From positions 1 to 30,496 of IMG/VR virus record IMGVR_UViG_3300003690_000144: 30,496 nucleotides of DNA, one strand, 5' to 3'. Shown here piece by piece: positions 24,971 through 30,496 of the stretch. The translations under genes were made by a program, and so were the position numbers. Within the stretch, counting starts at the first letter, position 1. The number at the start of each line of letters is the position of its first letter. The stretch comes from a virus. The notes below the pieces were generated by a model. The model searched no databases. It was not told the origin of the DNA and saw only the letters and a list, made by a program, of their open reading frames with translations.

Positions 24971-25696
24971 TTACATGGGTTGGACGATTGGAGTATTATA
25001 GCGCTCAATCTTTTTATGTAGCCGCTCTAAAATCCTAACGTCAGCAATATTATGCTTAAGTATATATTCCAGAGACTTTTCATCACCATACTGTGCTTTT
25101 CGCCATATTTCAGGCTTTAGACGTGTTTTGCCAGCAATCCCAAAGAATTCACATGCAGACGCCAAGGCATTAGAATGAAGCTTGAATAGCCTTCTAATCT
25201 GATAATATATGTCTTTATGCGACATTTCACGGTAATGTGGGAATGCTATGCCGTGGGTGGCAGCACGAGTACGAGAAAACGGAATATCATAGCGAGTCCC
25301 GTAAAATGTACACAAAACATCAAACTGACGCATTGCATCCATAAGTTCCTCTACTAGGCGTGCATCCATCAAACCAGACATAATATCCTCTTTTCGGATT
25401 ACACTATGCAGGACTTCGTTCTCATCTCGCCGTTTAATAGCCCAAGAGAGCATAATAGCGAAATTACCTACAAGACCAGAAGCCTCGATGTCAAAATATC
25501 CTATTTTCTTACCACGCCCGCTTTTGTACCTTTCAGGCTTTCTCAGCGGCATTGTCTCTATTTTACTCTGGACTGCCTTGTATGTGCGATTATAGCCGGA
25601 ATTGATTACTTCCTGATATAATACATAAACACTCTTGGCAGTATTCTCATACTGAGCAAGTATCTTTATTTCGTCATCTGACCATTTTATGCTCAT
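24971..25696 (-). CDS. DEDD-type 3'-5' exonuclease (RNase H fold) with N-terminal SANT-like helices
   Basis: Residues 64-241 are an RNase H-like exonuclease: YFDIEASGL (D69, E71), GTRYDIPFSR (D137), HKDIYYQIRR (D162), and YILKHNIADVRIL (D219), i.e. the Exo I-III motifs of the DEDD family, resembling the RNase_H_2/YprB group. Residues 1-50 (WSDDEIKIL, then RTYKAVQSKIETM) have the helix pattern of a Myb/SANT-like helix-turn-helix, so the protein probably contacts DNA. The gene overlaps the previous stop by ATGA. Roles in replication, repair or host DNA breakdown are all possible. Confidence 0.78.
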   Translation of the reverse strand: MSIKWSDDEIKILAQYENTAKSVYVLYQEVINSGYNRTYKAVQSKIETMPLRKPERYKSGRGKKIGYFDIEASGLVGNFAIMLSWAIKRRDENEVLHSVIRKEDIMSGLMDARLVEELMDAMRQFDVLCTFYGTRYDIPFSRTRAATHGIAFPHYREMSHKDIYYQIRRLFKLHSNALASACEFFGIAGKTRLKPEIWRKAQYGDEKSLEYILKHNIADVRILERLHKKIERYNTPIVQPM

Positions 25697-25986
25697 CTTA
25701 CTTCCTTTACGGTCTGAACCCAGGTAGACGGCACAGCAAAGACCTGCCCATACTTGCCATGTGTCTTAGAGGGCTCAATACGCTTAATATCTTGAGCAAA
25801 AGCCATGTAGCCATTTTTCTCGCCAATATAGAAACCGAGAGTTTCTATGGGAAAACCGCTGTTCATGACTTCCATTATGTCAGATTCGTCTGACCAGCCG
25901 CTTGATGAATACGCATCGTTCCATTTGACGGTATATCGAGCGTCCTTCTTCAGTTTCCATCTCTTTCTACTTTTTTGATTTGTCAT
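25693..25986 (-). CDS. Small hypothetical phage protein, 97 aa
   Basis: ATG at 25986 has GAGG six bases upstream and overlaps the end of the upstream gene by 20 bases. The protein is basic at its start, then contains a Trp-rich segment (YTVKWNDAYSSSGWSDESD) and beta strands (ETLGFYIGEKNGYMAFAQDI), a plan common among short early phage proteins. No catalytic motif. Function unknown. Confidence 0.66.
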   Translation of the reverse strand: MTNQKSRKRWKLKKDARYTVKWNDAYSSSGWSDESDIMEVMNSGFPIETLGFYIGEKNGYMAFAQDIKRIEPSKTHGKYGQVFAVPSTWVQTVKEVR

Positions 25987-26317
25987 TGTAGTCCTCTATC
26001 ATCTGCACTGTTAATGCGTAGCCAGCAATATCTATAAGATTATCCCGCTTGTGCTCATTGCACTCACGACTAAGCTTTACACCGATCATGCAGAGCCCAA
26101 CCTGCTGCGGTGAAACCTCCGTATCTAAGATTGAAGCCCATATTTTAGCACTTCTTGAGAAATCAATGATTGGATGACCATAATTATTGCCCCTATCACC
26201 CCCAACAAGGGCCTGAGCCTCCTCAAGTATTGAGTTTTCAACACTTTCCACAATTTCAAACTTGATTTTTCCCATTTCTCCATTTTTAGTCGAAAAATAT
26301 TTAGATTCTGTAGTCAT
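25967..26317 (-). CDS. DUF6378-like phage protein, 116 aa
   Basis: ATG at 26317 overlaps the upstream TGA (ATGA). The sequence ILEEAQALVGGDRGNNYGHP, then IWASILDTEVSPQQ, then LCMIGVKLSRECNEHKRDN and IDIAGYALT matches the DUF6378 pattern (ERG..YGHP, K.sRe...KrDN.iDiaGYa). This family is common in phages and related in outline to MazG-like nucleotide hydrolases, with acidic residues in two helices. A nucleotide-pool role is plausible but unproven. A longer reading from 26359 would overlap the neighbour by 46 bases and is less likely. Confidence 0.75.
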   Translation of the reverse strand: MTTESKYFSTKNGEMGKIKFEIVESVENSILEEAQALVGGDRGNNYGHPIIDFSRSAKIWASILDTEVSPQQVGLCMIGVKLSRECNEHKRDNLIDIAGYALTVQMIEDYNDKSKK

Positions 26318-26526
26318 GCGAAAGCACCAGGTAAAACTATGTTGTTGAAGTAAGTGCACTCACCAGCAAAACACGGTTTTTTATAATAATATTCGTCAAT
26401 CCACATAATCAGTCTTCCATCTTCATCACGTCTCATCATTACGCCGCCACACAAGCCACGATTGGGGCCACGCCCAAAATTAGCACAATTTTTAGAGGCA
26501 ATCCTAATTTCATTCTTGTCAACCAC
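26314..26526 (-). CDS. First gene of the leftward early operon, Cys-rich, 70 aa
   Basis: The frame begins at a GTG (26526) and ends in an ATGA joint with the DUF6378-like gene. Four Cys (residues 14, 26, 52, 57) could form a metal site; the sequence contains the segment KPCFAGECTYFNN. The promoter -10 lies only about seven bases upstream, so the message may be leaderless. Function unknown. Confidence 0.62.
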   Translation of the reverse strand: MVDKNEIRIASKNCANFGRGPNRGLCGGVMMRRDEDGRLIMWIDEYYYKKPCFAGECTYFNNIVLPGAFA

Positions 26527-26532
26527 AAAACA

Positions 26533-26561
26533 AATTTACACAATTAAAACGCGAAAGTCAA
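26533..26561 (-). promoter_or_regulatory. Sigma-70 promoter for the leftward early operon
   Basis: Minus-strand TTGACT (26556-26561) and TAAATT (26533-26538) are 17 bases apart. The block from the -35 upstream (GTCAAGGATTATTTTA on the plus strand, 26557-26572) is identical to that of the promoter before the portal gene, and a T-tract TTTTTTCA lies at the same distance. Transcription should start near 26526. Confidence 0.75.
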
Positions 26562-26719
26562 GGATTATTTTAAAAACCCTGAAAAAAGTTTCCATTCCCC
26601 CTTAATAATCCCCCTATAATGTATAAGTTAGTTATAATCTTAATCTTAATCAAGGAAAGTTGAAAGAAATAGAGCGAAATAGCAAAATAGGGTTACGATG
26701 TGTGCGTACGATCCACTCT

Positions 26720-26743
26720 CCCCGCTACTCGGGGGGGCTTTTT
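26720..26743 (+). terminator. Candidate rho-independent terminator in the divergent interval
   Basis: CCCCG (26720-26724) pairs with CGGGG (26730-26734) across a five-base loop, followed after GGGC by five T (26739-26743). It would stop any short rightward transcript begun near 26640. The extra GGGC between stem and T tract weakens the call. Confidence 0.4.
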
Positions 26744-26913
26744 CGCCTTTGCTCAGATTTCGTTAGAAAGCATAATGACGAAACGAAAGCGAGCCCTTGC
26801 GCAATCGAGCCCGCCCAGTGGGGGCGTACAAACTGCGCATATAGCAGTCTGTCGAATTGTGTTGCGATTGTCATATTTATTTAATATATTGATTTAATTC
26901 AGTTTATAGATCT

Positions 26914-26956
26914 TTGACAATTAGAATACAAGCTTTTACTTGCAATGGGCAAGTAA
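26914..26956 (+). promoter_or_regulatory. Candidate rightward promoter with overlapping operator-like dyad
   Basis: TTGACA (26914-26919) is a perfect -35. No good -10 lies 16-18 bases later; TTTACT (26935-26940) is the best at 15. An eight-base perfect inverted repeat, TTACTTGC (26936-26943) with GCAAGTAA (26949-26956), covers that -10 position. A repressor or activator bound there could control the rightward operon, starting at 26985. Confidence 0.45.
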
Positions 26957-26984
26957 TTGACTAACTAAATGAGAGGGCGAAATA

Positions 26985-27365
26985 ATGACAACTAAATCAC
27001 AGAGTAAGGGCGACACAAAGCCCACAATCAAAGCTAAAGCGTCAAGCTTGCGGGCTGATGAACTACTTAACATACAAACAAAGCTCGTTATTGACGGGCT
27101 TGTCAGTGCAGGCGTTTCAAGGGCTAAAGCTGAAGCCCAAGCAATCGAGATTCAAGAGACTGCTAAATCAGAAGCGCAGACAAAGGGCGTTGTAGCGGGC
27201 TTCTCTCGGGGCTCTAAACATACGGGCTCATTCGTTGATGCGCTTAGGGTTGATATCACTGCAATAATGAGCAAACATACGAATGAAGCGGGCTTGATTG
27301 AGACAGACGGCGGGCTTAAAAAGCTGGGCTTCTGGGCTAAGTTCACAGAGCCCGATACTAAGTAG
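26985..27365 (+). CDS. First rightward gene, unknown soluble protein, 126 aa
   Basis: ATG at 26985 has GAGAGG eight bases upstream. The protein starts with a Lys/Ser/Thr-rich segment (TTKSQSKGDTKPTIKAK) and is helical in the middle (SRAKAEAQAIEIQETAKSEA). No domain is recognised. It lies directly after the candidate promoter and is closed by a terminator, so it may be made at high level early in infection. The coding strand has 12 GGGC tetranucleotides in 381 bases, far more than expected by chance. Confidence 0.65.
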   Translation: MTTKSQSKGDTKPTIKAKASSLRADELLNIQTKLVIDGLVSAGVSRAKAEAQAIEIQETAKSEAQTKGVVAGFSRGSKHTGSFVDALRVDITAIMSKHTNEAGLIETDGGLKKLGFWAKFTEPDTK

Positions 27366-27380
27366 TTAAATAGATTCACG

Positions 27381-27412
27381 GGCGGGCGCAATCCCGCCTA
27401 AAATTTTGTTTT
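27381..27412 (+). terminator. Rho-independent terminator after the first rightward gene
   Basis: GGCGGG (27381-27386) pairs perfectly with CCCGCC (27393-27398), loop CGCAAT, followed by TAAAATTTTGTTTT. It lies 15 bases after the stop codon. It probably limits read-through to the next gene, giving stepwise expression. Confidence 0.7.
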
Positions 27413-27447
27413 AATTGGCATACACTTCAAGGGAATAAATTAGGGCA

Positions 27448-27846
27448 ATGATTAAGATAACAATATCAAAGAAGGGCAGAATATACGCCATCGACATAGT
27501 TGATGGGCAGGAAGAGTCTGCCCTTTTTTTTACTAAACGAAATCTATTTGAGAAGGCTATTAAAAATTACGCCTGCAAATGCGCAGGGCGTGGCGAATAC
27601 GTTGTAGTGGTTGATGAAATTAAGGGTACAACTATGCGGACAAGTAAGGGGGCAGTTAAAGTTAAAGATAGAGATTGCCCCTCAGTTCCCAAGTACCCTC
27701 GCTATCGTTCCAATAAATTAGAAACCATCGAGCTTTCGCAAGGGCAGAGAAATCGTAGGGCTCTTAGAGTCCAAGTGAGCAAGTATGACGCTGGCAAGAT
27801 TTCTATTGGCGAGTTAGTCAGAAAAGGGTTAGCCATTTATGGTTAA
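27448..27846 (+). CDS. Hypothetical basic protein, 132 aa
   Basis: The N-terminal half is beta-rich (MIKITISKKGRIYAIDIVDG), with the pair CKC at residues 43-45; the C-terminal half is basic and helical (RNRRALRVQVSKYDAGK, then IGELVRKGLAIYG), which resembles the helices of small DNA-binding proteins. AGGG lies close to the ATG. No certain domain. An early regulatory or DNA-binding role is conceivable. Confidence 0.62.
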   Translation: MIKITISKKGRIYAIDIVDGQEESALFFTKRNLFEKAIKNYACKCAGRGEYVVVVDEIKGTTMRTSKGAVKVKDRDCPSVPKYPRYRSNKLETIELSQGQRNRRALRVQVSKYDAGKISIGELVRKGLAIYG

Positions 27847-27982
27847 AGACAGACAGATGGATAATGTGAATGTAGAAGATATTATGTTGGAAGATGAAAT
27901 GTTGGTATATGAACGGGAGCACGTCTGTCGCCATGATTTAAGTATGGCGGAAGAATGCGCTAAATGTAATGTGGAAAAATAA
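27839..27982 (+). CDS. Small acidic protein with CxxH...CxxC, 47 aa
   Basis: The ATG overlaps the previous gene by eight bases. The protein is acidic (EDIMLEDEMLVYEREH) and ends with CRHDLSMAEECAKCNVEK, where C32, H34, C43 and C46 could bind one zinc. It is followed 11 bases later by a gene with a strong ribosome site. Short but compact, so I think it is real. Function unknown. Confidence 0.6.
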   Translation: MVKDRQMDNVNVEDIMLEDEMLVYEREHVCRHDLSMAEECAKCNVEK

Positions 27983-27993
27983 GGGGAATAACA

Positions 27994-28233
27994 ATGAAAG
28001 GGCTATACGAACATTTGGTTAATTCTGTGCCAAATAATAGGCTCACCCGCTACTTGGTTGGCAAGTTTAATCAGCGGATGAGAAGAGATGGCAGTCGTTA
28101 CAGATTGCACATAAGATACAGGGGCTTAATAGATGGGCGGGGCTATCGCAATGATTTTGGCGATATTTATTGCCAAGATGCACGCCGCTTTTCACTTTAC
28201 TTACGGAGAAGAAATACTGTTGGTAATTTTTAA
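27994..28233 (+). CDS. Small basic hypothetical protein, 79 aa
   Basis: AGGGG seven bases before the ATG supports the start. The protein is Arg/Tyr rich (KFNQRMRRDGSRYRLHIRYR, then RRFSLYLRRRN), with an IRYRGLIDGRGYRNDFGDIY segment that looks beta-stranded. High positive charge suggests nucleic-acid binding. Family not recognised. Confidence 0.6.
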   Translation: MKGLYEHLVNSVPNNRLTRYLVGKFNQRMRRDGSRYRLHIRYRGLIDGRGYRNDFGDIYCQDARRFSLYLRRRNTVGNF

Positions 28234-28252
28234 TGATGAGGAGGAGTGAATA

Positions 28253-28351
28253 ATGGAAGCGGCAATAATAATATCAGGGGGCTATCTACTATTGATAGCC
28301 TACGCATTTGTTTTGTTTATGTGGGTACAACAGGTAATAGATGAGGATTAG
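28253..28351 (+). CDS. Single-pass membrane miniprotein, 32 aa
   Basis: GAGGAG six bases before the ATG is a very strong ribosome site. Residues 4-25 (AIIISGGYLLLIAYAFVLFM) are one membrane helix; the C-terminus is acidic (QQVIDED). It overlaps the next gene by 11 bases. Such miniproteins often modulate host membranes or superinfection, but the role here is unknown. Confidence 0.6.
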   Translation: MEAAIIISGGYLLLIAYAFVLFMWVQQVIDED

Positions 28352-28802
28352 AAATACTTGCCTGGTGCAACTTCATAGGGCACGTGCATTGACTGGCAGG
28401 CAGTTTTCACATAATATAGCCTTCAATAGGTGTGAGCCAGCCAATAGCAAGAAAACTATTTGGAATGTTACATTGAAGGTAAGAGATTCAAGCGGGCCTG
28501 GGCATAGGCTTGGGTGTCAGATTAAGAAGGATGGCACACGCAGGAACTTAAGCAGTGCCTGTTGGCACGCCCATGGTGTATTTATGTATGAATTACTTAA
28601 GATTAATGGTGATACGGTTATATATTCCCGTGGCAGTAGAATTGATAAAGATATTGGTAATTGGCTGACATGGCAAGTTGGCTTTCACAGTGGCAAGCCA
28701 TTGTATATTGGCTCACTATGTTATTGTCGTGGTGAATACATTTATGCCGATGCCAAGCAGGGTCCTGTGCTAAGTATTAAAAACATAAGGGAGTTAAAAT
28801 GA
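28341..28802 (+). CDS. Hypothetical phage protein with ACWHAH motif, 153 aa
   Basis: The sequence NLSSACWHAHGVFMYELLKI (residues about 69-88) resembles a Cys-Trp-His-x-His motif seen in short phage proteins of unknown function. The remainder is beta-stranded (TIWNVTLKVRDSSGPG, GNWLTWQVGFHSGK, LYIGSLCYC). The His/Cys set could coordinate a metal. ATGA joins it to the next gene. Confidence 0.62.
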   Translation: MRIRNTCLVQLHRARALTGRQFSHNIAFNRCEPANSKKTIWNVTLKVRDSSGPGHRLGCQIKKDGTRRNLSSACWHAHGVFMYELLKINGDTVIYSRGSRIDKDIGNWLTWQVGFHSGKPLYIGSLCYCRGEYIYADAKQGPVLSIKNIRELK

Positions 28803-28975
28803 ATGAGCTAGAAAAGGATCAATCTGTAAAGGAATGCCAGTATCCACGCTGTGCTAGAAATTCTAGGCGTTGGATAACTTACATTACCCCTAAGGGTGAG
28901 CCATTTCACGCTAAGTTATGTAAGCCACACTATACTGAGACTGATGGTATTATTGGAAAGAGTGGTAGGTTGTAA
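28799..28975 (+). CDS. Small Cys/His-rich protein, 58 aa
   Basis: ATG overlaps the previous TGA. C13 and C18 (KECQYPRCARN) with C41 and H44 (KLCKPHY) suggest one zinc site. The protein is basic. It is one of a row of small Cys-rich genes. Function unknown. Confidence 0.62.
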   Translation: MNELEKDQSVKECQYPRCARNSRRWITYITPKGEPFHAKLCKPHYTETDGIIGKSGRL

Positions 28976-28977
28976 CA

Positions 28978-29178
28978 ATGAAGGCTAGAAACGAAATAGA
29001 AGTAAAAGTTTTGCCTAAGTGCAGTCTTTGTTTTGATGGCACCAAAGCACACTATGACGCCAGGACTCTGTTCGGTTCTTGGGCTTACCTTTGTAATAAT
29101 CATTTTGTATTGCATAGGGGCAAGCTTGGCGTTGGCTATGGTCAGGAGTTTATTGTTAAAAAGAGAGGTAAGAATTGA
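28978..29178 (+). CDS. Small zinc-binding phage protein, 66 aa
   Basis: The pattern CSLC (residues 15-18), then AHYDARTLFGSWAYLC and NNHF, then LGVGYGQEF is one I associate with a common family of short phage proteins: CxxC, AxYDAxTxxGxWAYLC, hF, LGxGxGQ. Four ligands (three Cys, one His) should bind zinc. Role unknown; the family is frequent in early regions of phages. Confidence 0.72.
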   Translation: MKARNEIEVKVLPKCSLCFDGTKAHYDARTLFGSWAYLCNNHFVLHRGKLGVGYGQEFIVKKRGKN

Positions 29179-29192
29179 TAGAAGGAGAAAAA

Positions 29193-29420
29193 ATGAAGAT
29201 ACTTAAAAATAGCACTACAGGTGAGGAAAGACCACTTATTAGATGTGGTATTACCCGTTGTAATAAAGTGATTCATATTGGTGATGAAATGGGATATAAT
29301 AAAAACTATGATGTATTCTGTAAGGATTGTAGCAATGATTTGTTCGTTACTCGTGGTGAAGTTGATGATGATTGGATTAGTGGTGATATTGGATGGGAAG
29401 AAATAGAGGAGGAAAAATAA
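29193..29420 (+). CDS. Small acidic zinc-ribbon-like protein, 75 aa
   Basis: Starts at ATG 29193 with GGAG about six bases upstream; an in-frame TTG at 29175 lacks a site. Cys at IRCGITRCN and CKDC (two pairs, about 20 residues apart) fit a zinc ribbon. The C-terminus is strongly acidic (EVDDDWISGDIGWEEIEEEK). Acidic short phage proteins sometimes mimic DNA or bind host enzymes; here there is no direct evidence. TAATG joins it to the next gene. Confidence 0.66.
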   Translation: MKILKNSTTGEERPLIRCGITRCNKVIHIGDEMGYNKNYDVFCKDCSNDLFVTRGEVDDDWISGDIGWEEIEEEK

Positions 29421-29566
29421 TGAACGGAATAACACTTGCCGTTATCGTTATACTGACACTGTTATGTGGATATCTTAAAGTAAGGCTTGATGATATGTCC
29501 GATAAGCGTGATAACTGGCGTCAGACTGCAATGGAATTAAACAGAAAGGTTATGGAATTAAATTAA
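29420..29566 (+). CDS. Single-pass membrane miniprotein, 48 aa
   Basis: Residues 3-18 (ITLAVIVILTLLCGYL) are a membrane helix, followed by a charged helix with periodic Leu/Met (DNWRQTAMELNRKVMELN). Translation is coupled by TAATG. The ORF ends just before a 187-base non-coding stretch with strong secondary structure. Function unknown. Confidence 0.6.
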   Translation: MNGITLAVIVILTLLCGYLKVRLDDMSDKRDNWRQTAMELNRKVMELN

Positions 29567-29574
29567 AATTGGAT

Positions 29575-29731
29575 GGCGGGCTTTCTAATGTGATGCCCTT
29601 TCTACCCCATACCTTGCGAATGGAGAGTCCGCCTTCATCATTAAATGGAAAGAAATAGAATGAACAGGTCAGAGTTGGCGGTAAGAAAGTGGGATACGGC
29701 AAGCCAAAGGACTCCACTTCACCTGTTCTAA
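29575..29731 (+). ncRNA. Structured intergenic element with possible pseudoknot
   Basis: Two folds are visible in 29567-29753. Fold 1: 29575-29585 pairs with 29623-29633 over 11 bp (two G-U), loop 37 bases. Fold 2: GAACAGGT (29662-29669) pairs perfectly with ACCTGTTC (29721-29728); inside, TTGGC (29675-29679) can pair with GCCAA (29703-29707) and AAGTGG (29687-29692) with CCACTT (29714-29719), which interleave as an H-type pseudoknot. A 28-codon frame (29645-29731, ATG also at 29660) overlaps fold 2, so a mini-protein is an alternative. A cis-acting RNA or small RNA is my preferred reading. Confidence 0.45.
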
Positions 29732-29753
29732 ATTATGGAAAAGGAGCTGTATA

Positions 29754-30113
29754 ATGCAAACAACTGAAAAGACCCTTGAAAATATAACATCGGCAACTGA
29801 AGATGTGGCAAGCAGGGTTTTGGGTGATGAGACAGTAATGATGCCTCTGTTTAGCGCCGCTTGCTGCCTTGCCAATGTGATTTGCAGGATAAACCCAAAG
29901 AAATTATATAAACATATGGACAAGGAAGGCATAGACTGTGAATATGATGAATATATTTCAGGTATAGGCGATTCCATTGGGGTAATAAAGGCTATACAGG
30001 AAGTAATACTTGAAATAACAAGTGATAGACTTGGTACTGGTCTCGATTCTACCGGTCTTTGTGATATGGTATCAAAGCTTCTTGAAATACAGAAGATGGT
30101 CGAAATAAAGTAG
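29754..30113 (+). CDS. Hypothetical helical protein, 119 aa
   Basis: AGGAG eight bases before the ATG supports the start. The protein is helical throughout (TSATEDVASRVLGDETVM, VSKLLEIQKMVEIK), with CC and two further Cys in the middle (FSAACCLANVICR). No motif recognised. It is the first gene after the structured interval. Confidence 0.6.
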   Translation: MQTTEKTLENITSATEDVASRVLGDETVMMPLFSAACCLANVICRINPKKLYKHMDKEGIDCEYDEYISGIGDSIGVIKAIQEVILEITSDRLGTGLDSTGLCDMVSKLLEIQKMVEIK

Positions 30114-30122
30114 GAGATTAAA

Positions 30123-30496
30123 ATGACGAAAAGCGAAGATAGGTATAGGCTTGTTAACAATGTTGTTGGTGAGTTGCGGGACTTGGTTGATTCACACGAA
30201 CCTGCAGTTTGCCGTGTAAGCCATGATACCCTTTTGAAGTCCTACCACGTGGACAGTGAACGTCCAACAATAGCTGTACGTCAGTGGAAGGCGTGGAAAA
30301 GGCTGTACATACATGCCAGCGTAGTTTCAGATTATATTATTTTTAGGCTACGAGATGATGCGCCGATGGACAGTTGGTTTAACGGTAGAAATGACGTGCC
30401 TGACAAACCTGAAAAAGAGAAAGAAGTAGGTTTCAAGGGTGAGTTCAAGGAAGACCCATCTTACTTCAAGTTTCCTCCTGAAACCTCAATAATAGA
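30123..30496 (+). CDS. Partial hypothetical protein, runs off the right edge
   Basis: AGGAG seven bases before ATG 30123. At least 124 residues with no stop. The N-terminal 80 are helical with Trp/Tyr clusters (RQWKAWKRLYIHASVVSDYI), followed by a charged low-complexity segment (DKPEKEKEVGFKGEF). Family not recognised. Confidence 0.6.
   Translation, partial: MTKSEDRYRLVNNVVGELRDLVDSHEPAVCRVSHDTLLKSYHVDSERPTIAVRQWKAWKRLYIHASVVSDYIIFRLRDDAPMDSWFNGRNDVPDKPEKEKEVGFKGEFKEDPSYFKFPPETSII

Larger units (their letters stand above)
26527..26984. other. Divergent regulatory interval, 458 bp, no supported gene
   Basis: Both operons diverge from here. From left to right it holds the leftward promoter, an AT-rich stretch with two TATAAT copies (26615-26620, 26633-26638) lacking good -35 partners, a GC-rich section (about 26700-26840) with two dyads, and a candidate rightward promoter with an inverted repeat. 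Short rightward frames (26660-26884, 26700-26897) have no ribosome site and no recognisable product. Confidence 0.6.

Noticed and set aside
26615-26638. Two TATAAT copies as rightward promoters
   Set aside because: No acceptable -35 lies 16-18 bases upstream of either copy.
26660-26897. Rightward frames of 65-74 codons in the divergent interval
   Set aside because: No ribosome site, no recognisable product, and they run through hairpin and terminator-like sequence.
1-30496. Integrase, attachment site or other sign of lysogeny
   Set aside because: No recombinase, repressor or tRNA-like attachment site was found; it could lie outside the window.

Overview
The window is a contig of a tailed bacteriophage (Caudoviricetes), most likely podovirus-like. 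It has terminase small and large subunits, a P22-type portal, a scaffold, an HK97-fold major capsid protein, connector-type proteins, a tail fibre with an S74 self-cleaving chaperone, a lysis cassette and a set of internal/tail proteins. No tail-tube, tape-measure or sheath gene is visible. DNA is AT-rich, Shine-Dalgarno sites of the AAGGAG type are common, and two near-consensus sigma-70 promoters are present, so the host is a bacterium of ordinary transcription type. I cannot name the host. There is no integrase, tRNA, CRISPR array, rRNA or insertion sequence.

Layout. Everything from 1 to 26526 reads leftward (minus strand). In transcription order: an early block (26526 to 24971) with small proteins, a DUF6378-like protein and a DEDD-type exonuclease; packaging genes (24953 to 21862); then, behind its own promoter at 21803-21831, portal, scaffold, capsid and head-completion genes (21769 to 13908), the tail fibre (13478 to 10194), small tail-side proteins, a lysis cassette of four small membrane proteins plus an M15 peptidase (9335 to 8000), a large nozzle/propeller-like protein, a C1q-like protein and a run of putative internal virion proteins, the last cut by the left edge. 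From about 26.6 kb rightward lies a regulatory interval of about 460 bp and then a plus-strand operon (26985 to the right edge) of short, mostly unknown early-type proteins, many with paired Cys/His that suggest small zinc-binding domains.

Genes are tightly packed and translationally coupled; many joints are TAATG or ATGA. Several genes shorter than 60 codons fill the gaps between larger ones and are annotated here (for example 2907-3080, 16737-16832, 23769-23921, 24876-24953, 27839-27982, 28253-28351, 28799-28975, 29420-29566).

Points that deserve attention: two genes (the M15 peptidase and a 55-residue basic protein) are each broken by one base at a homopolymer, which means either sequencing error or slippage; the two leftward promoters share a phased 16-bp block and an upstream T tract; the intergenic stretch 29567-29753 can fold into an 11-bp helix and a possible pseudoknot; and the first rightward gene is strikingly rich in GGGC on its coding strand.
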